DNA of 7,791 nt from Verrucomicrobiota bacterium (lineage in GTDB: Bacteria; Verrucomicrobiota; Verrucomicrobiia; Chthoniobacterales; UBA10450), in NCBI GenBank assembly GCA_003219335.1, contig QHOF01000005.1, positions 1-7,791 on the forward strand. The letters are read 5' to 3'. Made by a program: the position numbers and the translations under genes. The notes beneath the pieces were generated by a model. It saw only the letters and a list, made by a program, of their open reading frames with translations, was not told the DNA's origin and searched no databases. Each line of letters starts with the position of its first letter. Within the stretch, counting starts at the first letter, position 1. This document shows, piece after piece, positions 1 to 6,284 of this stretch.

Positions 1-593
1 TCGACAAAATGCCAGTACAAACCAATCAGCTCGACCGGCGTGTGATAGGATAAGGAGAACCGACCACGGAGGCTTTTGATGACTAAGTAAGTCAAAAGGC
101 CGATGCCAATAATCATGTGCAAGGCATGCATGCCAGTCATCACGAAATAGAAGGAAAAAAAGATCTCCGCTGGCCGCGCGAAACGTTCCTCATAGACAAA
201 GGAGCTACCCGGTACCAGATGCTCCTCAAACTTAAAATAGTACTCCGAGAACTTGATCCCGAGAAACACCACGCCCAACAACATGGTTAGGAGCAAGAAA
301 CTAACCAACGCCCTGCGTTTGCCCGCCTGCGCGCTATAAACCGCCAACGCCATGGTAAAACTACTGCAGATAAGCACCGCCGTGTTGATGCTACCAAGCA
401 ATACATCCAGGTGATTGCTTGCGCTGGCAAATGCAGCCGAATAATCCGATCGATAAAGGATGTATCCCATGAACATCCCGCCGAAGAACATGACCTCCGT
501 CGCCAGAAATACCCACATCCCTGTCCAGGAGGCGTCGTGCTGTTGCGCGGTATCGTCGAATTGATGCGACCGGACAGTTTCCACCTTAGACAT
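1..593 (-). CDS. coxC: Cytochrome c oxidase subunit III (CoxC), 3' end cut by window edge
   Basis: Subunit III of the aa3-type heme-copper oxidase, a cofactor-free membrane subunit that stabilises subunit I and its proton uptake. I translated 197 codons from the ATG at 593-591, and the frame is still open at base 1. The protein shows a hydrophilic N-terminus (about 1-22), then TM segments near 23-47, 64-86, 94-115, 141-173 and the start of the last one. Family hallmarks are ATEVMFFGG with Glu33, FLGIKFSEYY near 110-119, TGMHALHMIIG near 153-163, and ELIGLYWHFV at the cut end. Only about 15-30 C-terminal residues should be missing, as bacterial five-TM CoxC proteins are usually 200-230 aa. The start overlaps the coxA stop by 8 bp (ATGTCTAA) and has a GGGAGG site 7 nt upstream, so it is translationally coupled to coxA. 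Assignment is secure. Confidence 0.95.
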   Translation of the reverse strand, partial: MSKVETVRSHQFDDTAQQHDASWTGMWVFLATEVMFFGGMFMGYILYRSDYSAAFASASNHLDVLLGSINTAVLICSSFTMALAVYSAQAGKRRALVSFLLLTMLLGVVFLGIKFSEYYFKFEEHLVPGSSFVYEERFARPAEIFFSFYFVMTGMHALHMIIGIGLLTYLVIKSLRGRFSLSYHTPVELIGLYWHFV

Positions 594-2226
594 GGGCGGG
601 CCTCCCGGAATAGAGCGCTTCAGGCTCCGCGACATCGTACGCGTAGGCCTCTGCCGTCACCAGCGGAGTGACCTCAAAGTTGTCTGTGGGAGGCGGCGAG
701 AGCGTTTCCCATTCGAGGCCCCTGGCTCTCCAGGGATTTTTTCCAGCAACTGCTCCATAGCGGAGCGACCAGATCATATAGACCAGGGGCAAGACATAGC
801 CGACGGCGAGGATCGAAGCGCCCGCCGATGACATAACATTGAGAACTTGAAACTCAGGCGGATAAACGTGATAGCGGCGCGGCATGCCCAGGTAGCCGAG
901 CACGAACTGAGGAAAGAATGTCAGGTTGAAGCCGATGAAGATGATCAGTGCGGCCAGCCTTGCCCACCCTTCCGGGTACATCCGCCCCGTCATTTTGGGC
1001 CACCAGAAATGGATGCCGCCCATGTACGCCATGACCGCACTGCCCACCATGATGTAATGAAAATGGGCAATCACAAAATAGGTATCGTGGACGTGGATAT
1101 TGACTCCTAACGTCGCGACGAACAGGCCGGTCAGTCCGCCGATGGTGAACAAACCGATAAATCCGAGCGCATACAGCATCGGCGCGTCGTAGGAGATCGA
1201 GCCCTTATAAAGCGTAGCTGTCCAGTTGAAGACTTTGATTGCCGAGGGAATGGCAACCAGAAAACTCAGCAAGGAAAACACCATGCCGGCATAAACCGAC
1301 TGCCCGCTAACAAACATATGATGTCCCCAGACGAGAAAACCGAGCACCGCGATGGCCAGGCTGGAGAAGGCGACAAACTCATAGCCGAAGACCCGCTTGC
1401 GCGAGAAGCAAGGGATCAGCTCGCTGATCACACCCATTCCGGGCAGGATCATGATGTAGACGGCCGGATGCGAATAGAACCAGAAGAGATGCTGGAAGAG
1501 AAGAGGATCGCCGCCCCGCGTGGGATCGAAAATCCCCAGGTCAAACAGGCGCTCGATGGCGACGAGCGCCAGCGAGATGGCCAGAACCGGCGTCCCCAAG
1601 ACAAAAATAATGCTGGTGGCGTAATGCGACCATACGAACAAAGGAAGGCGGAACCACGTCATGCCTGGAGCGCGCATCTTATGGATGGTGACGACGAAGT
1701 TGAGGCCGGTCAAAATCGATGAGAAGCCTGTGATGAAAATTCCTATGACGGTCAGCGCCACGTTGGTATTGGAATAAATACTGCTGTAGGGAGTGTAAAA
1801 GGTCCAACCCGTATCAACCCCACCGGCCGCCGCCGCAGTCAGAGTAAACAACCCTCCCAGGATATAGATATACCAGCTCGCAAGGTTGAGGCGGGGAAAG
1901 GCAAGGTCGCGCGCGCCTATCATCATCGGTATTAGAAAGTTTCCCAGGACCGCGGGAATCGACGGGATCAGAAAGAAAAAGATCATGGTCACGCCGTGCA
2001 TGGTGAAGAACTTGTTGTAGGTCTCTGCCTGGACCAAGTCTCCCTGAGGCGTCAGCAGCTCCAAGCGGATCAAGGTAGCGAAAAGCCCCCCTATGAAAAA
2101 GAAAAAAGTGACCGACACCAGGTAAAGCCAGGCGATGCGCTTGTGGTCAGTCGTCAAGAGCCAGGATTTGAGGCCGTAGTTGACATTGAGATAGTGTTCA
2201 CGGCGCTCGGTTTCGACGGCATTCAT
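586..2226 (-). CDS. coxA: Cytochrome c oxidase subunit I (CoxA), A2-type heme-copper oxidase
   Basis: Catalytic subunit of the caa3 oxidase: reduces O2 to water and pumps protons across the cytoplasmic membrane. The 546 aa length and roughly 12 hydrophobic segments fit family A. Ligands seen: His77 and His390 for low-spin heme a, His388 for heme a3, and His253, His301 and His302 for CuB. Tyr257 is the residue that crosslinks to His253. Lys331 (AIKVFNW) marks the K-channel. Asp107 (ARDLAFPRLN) and Asn96 mark the D-channel entrance. The usual GHPEVY is FYSHPAVY here: the D-channel Glu is missing and Tyr251-Ser252 sits just before His253, the signature of A2 oxidases such as Rhodothermus and Thermus caa3. 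His380-Asp381 are the subunit I ligands of the interface Mg site. The C-terminus carries SPPPTDNF, typical of the family. The ATG overlaps the coxB stop as ATGA, and a purine-rich AAAGGGA lies about 12 nt upstream. Confidence 0.98.
   Translation of the reverse strand: MNAVETERREHYLNVNYGLKSWLLTTDHKRIAWLYLVSVTFFFFIGGLFATLIRLELLTPQGDLVQAETYNKFFTMHGVTMIFFFLIPSIPAVLGNFLIPMMIGARDLAFPRLNLASWYIYILGGLFTLTAAAAGGVDTGWTFYTPYSSIYSNTNVALTVIGIFITGFSSILTGLNFVVTIHKMRAPGMTWFRLPLFVWSHYATSIIFVLGTPVLAISLALVAIERLFDLGIFDPTRGGDPLLFQHLFWFYSHPAVYIMILPGMGVISELIPCFSRKRVFGYEFVAFSSLAIAVLGFLVWGHHMFVSGQSVYAGMVFSLLSFLVAIPSAIKVFNWTATLYKGSISYDAPMLYALGFIGLFTIGGLTGLFVATLGVNIHVHDTYFVIAHFHYIMVGSAVMAYMGGIHFWWPKMTGRMYPEGWARLAALIIFIGFNLTFFPQFVLGYLGMPRRYHVYPPEFQVLNVMSSAGASILAVGYVLPLVYMIWSLRYGAVAGKNPWRARGLEWETLSPPPTDNFEVTPLVTAEAYAYDVAEPEALYSGRPAHV
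601..606 (-). promoter_or_regulatory. Ribosome binding site for coxC
   Basis: GGGAGG on the minus strand, 7 nt before the ATG at 593-591 and inside the last codons of coxA. It fixes the coxC start within the 8 bp overlap with coxA. Confidence 0.7.
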
Positions 2227-3176
2227 CTCTGAGTTCGTTCCCTTTCTTGTCTCTCCAGAGACTTGATATAGGCAATCAGTTGCAAGATTCCCTCTTCGCT
2301 GACCAGCCCTTTAAAGATCGGCATTACCGGCTGATACCGGGCCGTGATCTTCGCCCGCGGGTCGAGGATTGACTCGCGAATGTAGTTCTCATCTGCGGTT
2401 ACCGTTTTGCCCCCCTGGAGTTCCACCGGCTTGCCGAACAGCCCTACGAGCGATGGTCCCTGGCCCGTCCCGTCTGGTCGATGGCAGGTGCTACAACCAA
2501 GCCGCTGAAAAAGCTTCTCGCCAGCTTCTGTCATTGATACTCCGGTTGCCCCACCTCCTAGCCACCTCACATAATCCGCCGGCTCCATCACAACGATCCG
2601 GCCAATCATGCCGGAATGTTGCGTGCCGCAATACTGTGCGCAAAATAGATGGTAGGCGCCAGGCTTGGTCGCCTGGAACCACATCGTGGTGTAGCGACCC
2701 GGCAGGACATCCTTTTTAATCCGAAAGGCGGGCACAAAAAAATCATGAATGACGTCCTCTGAGGTCAGCATCAATTTAATGGCTTGGCCCACCGGCACGT
2801 GCAGCTCATTGATTTCCCGCTGGCCCTGAGGGTGTTGGGCCTTCCACATCCATTGTTTTGCCACCACATTGATCTCTACGGCGTTCTTCGGCGGATGGTA
2901 GGTGTCGAAAAATAGCAAGGCGCCCCAGATAAACATGACCATGGTAAGACCGAGCGGAACCACGATCCAGAAAATCTCCAGCGCGAGGTTACCCGTGATC
3001 GGCATTGGTCGTTCGTCCTCGGATCGGCGCCGATACTTGACGGCAAAGAAAACCACGAGAAAGAAAATCAGCGACACAAAGAATACCGCGACGCCAATAA
3101 GGAAGAAAAAGAGAGCATCCACGCGTCCGGCCATCGTGGAGGCCTGCTCGGGGAACAGGGAAAAGCCCAGGCTCAT
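2223..3176 (-). CDS. coxB: Cytochrome c oxidase subunit II with fused C-terminal cytochrome c (caa3-type CoxB)
   Basis: Carries the CuA electron-entry site of the oxidase plus a covalently attached heme c domain, which makes this a caa3 enzyme. The 317 aa protein has TM helices near 21-46 and 65-91. The second contains EIFWIVVP, whose Glu67 matches the K-channel-entrance Glu of subunit II. The aromatic electron-transfer patch is QWMW (108-111). The periplasmic cupredoxin domain has CuA ligands His144, Cys179, Cys183, His187 and Met190. Position 181 is Gln (CAQYCG), where most A-type enzymes have Glu. The cytochrome c domain (about 214-310) has CSTCH (Cys228, Cys231, His232) and Met285 (QPVMP) as likely distal ligand. 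The ATG lies 4 bp after the SCO stop, and the TGA is shared with the coxA start (ATGA). The fused heme probably receives electrons directly from ACIII. Confidence 0.97.
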   Translation of the reverse strand: MSLGFSLFPEQASTMAGRVDALFFFLIGVAVFFVSLIFFLVVFFAVKYRRRSEDERPMPITGNLALEIFWIVVPLGLTMVMFIWGALLFFDTYHPPKNAVEINVVAKQWMWKAQHPQGQREINELHVPVGQAIKLMLTSEDVIHDFFVPAFRIKKDVLPGRYTTMWFQATKPGAYHLFCAQYCGTQHSGMIGRIVVMEPADYVRWLGGGATGVSMTEAGEKLFQRLGCSTCHRPDGTGQGPSLVGLFGKPVELQGGKTVTADENYIRESILDPRAKITARYQPVMPIFKGLVSEEGILQLIAYIKSLERQERERTQR

Positions 3177-3180
3177 AATC

Positions 3181-4083
3181 CTACGCGCTCTCCCCGGGCG
3201 CTAGTTTTCGGTTCCGATCCCGGCGTAGCATGACAAAGATGAAGCTTCCCAAAAGCAGCACGGTGGTGATTCCCGCCAGACGGATTACTCGCGTGATCAT
3301 GAGCCCGTACTTTCCCGTCACGGGGTCGTAGTGGTAACAAAACAGCAGCAACTGGTCGATGGGCGAGCCGATCGTTTCGGTTGCAGCCTCGATCAAGCCC
3401 AGACGTATATCGCGCGGCGAAAACTCGATGCCGTAGAAGTAGCGCGCAATCTTTCCCTGAGGGGTCAGCAGCATAATGCCGGTGGCATGGTCATAGCGGC
3501 CATTCTTGCTGTCGGTGTTGAAGCGAAAGCCAACCGTATGGGTCAGGCGGTCGATGCTGCTCTTGTCTCCCGTCAGGAAGTGCCAGCCCTTCGTTGCCTG
3601 CGGCCGCGAATATTGCTTGATGAGATCGTTCTTCTTTGCCGCCGCTAAGGCCGGAGTGTCATGCGGATCAAAGCTCACAGTGAGCACATCGAACTGGTTG
3701 CCGACGGTAAATGAGAGCGCCCGCAGGGTCCTCATCAGCCCGTCCAGGACCAGCGGGCAGAGATCCTGACACTTTAAATAGACCAATGTCAGAATCACCG
3801 GTCGCTTGCCAAAATAGTCACTGAGATTCACCGTTCTTCCAGCCTCGTCGTGAAATTGGAGTCCCAACGGAACTTGCTCGCCTAGCTTTTGATCCAGCGT
3901 CACGTCTCTCAGCGCGAGCGGGCGATCCTCGTTGTGAGCCTGTACTGGGACGGGTAGCTCGACGACCAGTATGAAAAACAGGGCAAGGAGCGCGCACTGA
4001 GTCCGGAACCGAAAACTTAGCTGCTCTTCTTTGTTTTGAACCCGGTGTCTATCTATTAGACCCGTTGGTCTTCTGTCTTTCAC
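3181..4083 (-). CDS. SCO1/SenC/PrrC-family copper chaperone with C-terminal membrane anchor
   Basis: Thioredoxin-fold protein that delivers copper to, or reduces, the CuA site of CoxB in the periplasm. The motif is CQDLCP with Cys105 and Cys109, plus distal His199 (RYDHATG), the three SCO copper ligands. DVLTVSFDP near 132-140 and PQGKIARYFYG near 208-218 are also typical. Residues 27-49 form a signal peptide or signal anchor ending VQA before HNED. A second hydrophobic helix (about 266-287) followed by RRDRNRK suggests a C-terminal anchor with its tail in the cytoplasm. Just before it lies FCYHYDPVTGKYG (248-260), a block I recall from SCO-like proteins in act-cox clusters. The start is GTG, overlaps the preceding gene by 35 bp and has GCAGGAG 7 nt upstream. 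No ATG, GTG or TTG occurs between it and the signal peptide. It sits directly before coxB, as expected for its target. The family is certain; its exact copper or redox role is inferred. Confidence 0.94.
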   Translation of the reverse strand: MKDRRPTGLIDRHRVQNKEEQLSFRFRTQCALLALFFILVVELPVPVQAHNEDRPLALRDVTLDQKLGEQVPLGLQFHDEAGRTVNLSDYFGKRPVILTLVYLKCQDLCPLVLDGLMRTLRALSFTVGNQFDVLTVSFDPHDTPALAAAKKNDLIKQYSRPQATKGWHFLTGDKSSIDRLTHTVGFRFNTDSKNGRYDHATGIMLLTPQGKIARYFYGIEFSPRDIRLGLIEAATETIGSPIDQLLLFCYHYDPVTGKYGLMITRVIRLAGITTVLLLGSFIFVMLRRDRNRKLAPGESA

Positions 4084-4501
4084 TTTTTAACTCCTGCATC
4101 TTGTCTTCGGCCCTTGCCGGCAAGCCCCTCTTGGCGAGCAACTCGATGGCTCGGTCCACAGGAATTCTCACAATTCCCGTTTTTTGATCGATCCAGCCGT
4201 AATTTTTCAGCAAGGCATCTTCGGCCCTGCGCATTTCTTGCAGTTCCTTAGGGGCATGGACCTGGAGGCGCGGCTCCGGCGTCGGCTCGCGCGTCGAGGC
4301 TAATGGAGAAGCCGGTTGCTGTTTTTCGGCTTGCTGGACCGCAGCGAATTCAAATAGCCAGTGACTCACGAGCAGGACCAAAGCAATCGTTACAGCTAGT
4401 GCGGCTGCGAACAGGGCGATATTTTTGGGCTTGAGATCGCTCAGTTCGTAGCCGACGCCGGGATGGCTATCATGATCGTCGCGCTGTACGTTCTCTCCCA
4501 T
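4049..4501 (-). CDS. Small one-TM protein of unknown function in the act-cox operon
   Basis: A 150 aa protein of unknown function. It has a charged N-terminus (1-26), one TM helix (about 28-50), a Pro/Ala/Glu-rich linker (about 60-82) and a C-terminal domain. The domain contains KELQEMRRAEDALLKNYGW (85-103), probably helical, then GIVRIPVDRAIELLAKRG (109-126). The tail is strongly charged. The C-terminal block, YGW...GIVRIPVDRA.LLA.RGLP, matches from memory short hypothetical proteins found between actF and SCO genes in other act-cox clusters, so it is probably a real conserved family. Topology is probably N-terminus inside and domain in the periplasm, inferred only from its layout. It starts 5 bp after the actF stop, with AGGGGG about 10 nt upstream, and its end overlaps SCO by 35 bp. 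It could be an accessory subunit or an assembly factor of ACIII or the oxidase. No heme, copper or Fe-S motif is present. Confidence 0.88.
   Translation of the reverse strand: MGENVQRDDHDSHPGVGYELSDLKPKNIALFAAALAVTIALVLLVSHWLFEFAAVQQAEKQQPASPLASTREPTPEPRLQVHAPKELQEMRRAEDALLKNYGWIDQKTGIVRIPVDRAIELLAKRGLPARAEDKMQELKSERQKTNGSNR
4091..4097 (-). promoter_or_regulatory. Ribosome binding site for the SCO gene
   Basis: GCAGGAG on the minus strand, 7 nt before the GTG at 4083-4081. It lies within the coding region of the upstream small protein gene and supports the GTG start despite the 35 bp overlap. Confidence 0.7.
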
Positions 4502-4506
4502 TTTAC

Positions 4507-5682
4507 TTATGCCCCCTGCTCCTGTGTCTGGGAAAATCGCGGATCATGCAGCGGCAGCAACGAGCGCTCCTTGAGCTGCCCTAGAAAAACCCCGATCCAG
4601 ATGCCGCCGACGCCGATCGGCGCGATGATATCCATCCAATGGAAATGAAACCTGCTGGGATAAAACGCCGGCGTAACCATCCAGAAGAGATCGACCCAGT
4701 GCATAAAGAGGATGCCGATTGCGACGATTGAAAGGATGCCTGCCCGGCGCTTGGTGGCGCGGGAGAGCAATAGGACGAAAGGCAGAGAGAACTGAAAAAG
4801 GATCAAGGAGAGCGCCACCCACTCCCAACTTCCTGTGGTCCGGTGGAGATACCACGGAATCTCCTGAGCGAGATTTTCCACCCAAACGAGTAGAAACTGG
4901 GAAAACGCCATATAGGCCCAGAACATGACAAAGGCCAAGAGCAGATTGCCGAGGTCCTGGAAACGATCCGGCGAGACCGCGTTGGACAACGGTTCCAATC
5001 CCGATAGAAAAAAGGCAACGGCGATAACAAAAGCAAAAGCCGCCAAGACAAAGCTGACCATGAAAATCATTCCATAGATCGTCGAGTACCAACGAGGCTC
5101 AAGCGACATGATCCAATCGATGGAAGCGAAGGTTACGGTCAAGCCGTATAAAACCAGTCCGGGCCCGCTGAGAGATTGGAGCCGCTGTGTAAGCCCGCCT
5201 TCAGCGATTCGATCTTGCTCAAGCGACCACCGGTTCAAGAAGTACCCCACCGAGATCCACACGGCGAAGTAGATGATCGTCCGAGTCACGAAGAACGGGA
5301 CATTCAAGTACAGGTCTTTCTGCCGGAGGAATGCTTCGGTCGTGACCTCATCCGGCCGCGCCCAAACGTACAGATCGCGCACCCCGAAGAGGACGGGGAT
5401 AAACAGCAAAACCATCAAAGGAAATGTTCTGATACCCGCCTCAAGGAGGCGTTGAATCACAAAACCCCATCCGCCCCCGACTAAGTGATGTAGCATGACG
5501 ATGGCAAAACAGCCTAGAGGGATCCCAATCCAGAAAAGATAGGCCACTAGGTAAGAGCGAAAAAACTGCTGCGGGCTGAAGAACCATCCGGCTGCGCACA
5601 CGGCTAGTGCCAGCCCGCCGATGAGGAGCGATCGCTGCTGTAATTCATCCATTCGCAGACGGGGCGGTTCACTCGGGCTCAT
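4507..5682 (-). CDS. actF: Alternative complex III subunit ActF (polytopic membrane protein)
   Basis: Integral membrane subunit of ACIII, the quinol:electron acceptor oxidoreductase that replaces cytochrome bc1. The 391 aa protein has about ten hydrophobic segments, near 18-35, 42-64, 85-103, 127-149, 173-190, 202-227, 244-268, 285-306, 313-333 and 350-369. Family signs are MLHHLVGGGWGF (63-74), FASIDWIMSLEPRWYSTIYG (185-204), FSQFLLVWVENLAQEIPWYL (260-279) and a C-terminal HWMDIIAPIG (348-357). ActF is related in fold to ActC/NrfD. In known structures it has no cofactor and is proposed to contribute to proton translocation. I chose the ATG at 5682: it overlaps the actE stop as ATGA and has GGGAG 7 nt upstream. 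The frame stays open to 5784, but the extra 34 residues are hydrophilic, Arg/Cys-rich and lie inside actE. No heme-binding motif is present. Confidence 0.95.
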   Translation of the reverse strand: MSPSEPPRLRMDELQQRSLLIGGLALAVCAAGWFFSPQQFFRSYLVAYLFWIGIPLGCFAIVMLHHLVGGGWGFVIQRLLEAGIRTFPLMVLLFIPVLFGVRDLYVWARPDEVTTEAFLRQKDLYLNVPFFVTRTIIYFAVWISVGYFLNRWSLEQDRIAEGGLTQRLQSLSGPGLVLYGLTVTFASIDWIMSLEPRWYSTIYGMIFMVSFVLAAFAFVIAVAFFLSGLEPLSNAVSPDRFQDLGNLLLAFVMFWAYMAFSQFLLVWVENLAQEIPWYLHRTTGSWEWVALSLILFQFSLPFVLLLSRATKRRAGILSIVAIGILFMHWVDLFWMVTPAFYPSRFHFHWMDIIAPIGVGGIWIGVFLGQLKERSLLPLHDPRFSQTQEQGA

Positions 5683-6284
5683 TTTTGTGCTCCCGTTAAT
5701 CGTTGGCGTTCGTCTGCCGGCACATCGGCGAGCGCGGCATGCTGGCTCAACTGCAGAGCGCGGATGTACGCCACAATCGCCCATCGATCCTGCGCAGAGA
5801 TCTGCTCGGCGTAGTCGGGCATGGCTCCGAAGCCATGGGTGATGACATCGAAGAAATGCCCCACCGGCGCCGCGCGCAATCGGTCGATGTGAAACGATGG
5901 TGGGACGCGAAAACCTCTGCGCACAACCATCCCCTGGCCGGTACCGACGCGGTCATGGCAAGTCGAGCAGTAGATATTGAAGCGCTCCTGGCCTCGAACC
6001 AACGTGTCCCGCATCACCGGAAACGGAAACATGTCCACGCGTTTGCCGCGGGATTTTCCGGTGTAGAAATGCTCGTCGGCATTAAGCTCGCCGCGGGCCA
6101 CCACTCCCTCCACAAACGGGCGTGCGGAGCGTTCATCGCCGAAGAATGCGCTCTTCTGGAGCGGCTCGTAGCGCGGCTGGTCCGCCATCTGCTGCTGGCA
6201 ACCCGCCATAAAGAGGAAGCAGACCGCGATACTGCTCCGCGCCACTAATTTGGCGCGGCGCTTCTTGATCGTTCTAATGTTCAA
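5679..6284 (-). CDS. actE: Alternative complex III subunit ActE (monoheme cytochrome c lipoprotein)
   Basis: Periplasmic monoheme cytochrome c subunit of ACIII, in the electron path from quinol towards the oxidase. The 201 aa precursor has a basic N-terminus (KKRRAK), a hydrophobic stretch (about 17-27) and a lipobox MAGC with Cys29 as probable lipidation site, so it is likely tethered to the outer face of the membrane. The heme motif is CSTCH (Cys106, Cys109, His110), with Met155 (GAMPDYA) the likely distal ligand. RWAIVAYIRALQLS (167-180) is the usual C-terminal helix of class I cytochromes c. The KRVDMFPFPV segment (81-90) just before the heme domain is typical of ActE. The start is TTG, 11 bp inside the end of actD, with AAGGAG 9 nt upstream. 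A GTG at codon 14 would shorten the basic leader and lacks an equal site. The stop overlaps the actF ATG (ATGA). Confidence 0.95.
   Translation of the reverse strand: MNIRTIKKRRAKLVARSSIAVCFLFMAGCQQQMADQPRYEPLQKSAFFGDERSARPFVEGVVARGELNADEHFYTGKSRGKRVDMFPFPVMRDTLVRGQERFNIYCSTCHDRVGTGQGMVVRRGFRVPPSFHIDRLRAAPVGHFFDVITHGFGAMPDYAEQISAQDRWAIVAYIRALQLSQHAALADVPADERQRLTGAQK
5690..5694 (-). promoter_or_regulatory. Ribosome binding site for actF
   Basis: GGGAG on the minus strand, 7 nt before the ATG at 5682-5680. It selects this start over the longer open frame reaching 5784. Confidence 0.7.

Noticed and set aside
1318..1722. Plus-strand open frame of 134 codons opposite coxA
   Set aside because: Strongly charged antisense translation of a membrane-protein gene; coxA is conserved throughout this stretch.
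3181..4083. Possibility that the SCO-like gene is a general thioredoxin/peroxiredoxin
   Set aside because: The Cys-x3-Cys-Pro spacing together with the distal His199 in a YDHATG context is specific to the SCO family, and it directly precedes coxB.
4544..5092. Minus-strand open frame of 182 codons in another frame inside actF
   Set aside because: Same strand but out of frame within the clearly conserved actF. The product is Arg/Gly/Ser-rich without family features.
5683..5784. N-terminal extension of ActF to the upstream in-frame start at 5784
   Set aside because: The extra 34 residues overlap actE, are hydrophilic and Arg/Cys-rich, and the ATG at 5682 has both the ATGA overlap and a good ribosome binding site.
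5703..6248. Plus-strand open frame of 181 codons opposite actE
   Set aside because: Lies wholly within actE on the other strand. His/Arg-rich, low-plausibility protein with no recognisable motif; an antisense shadow.
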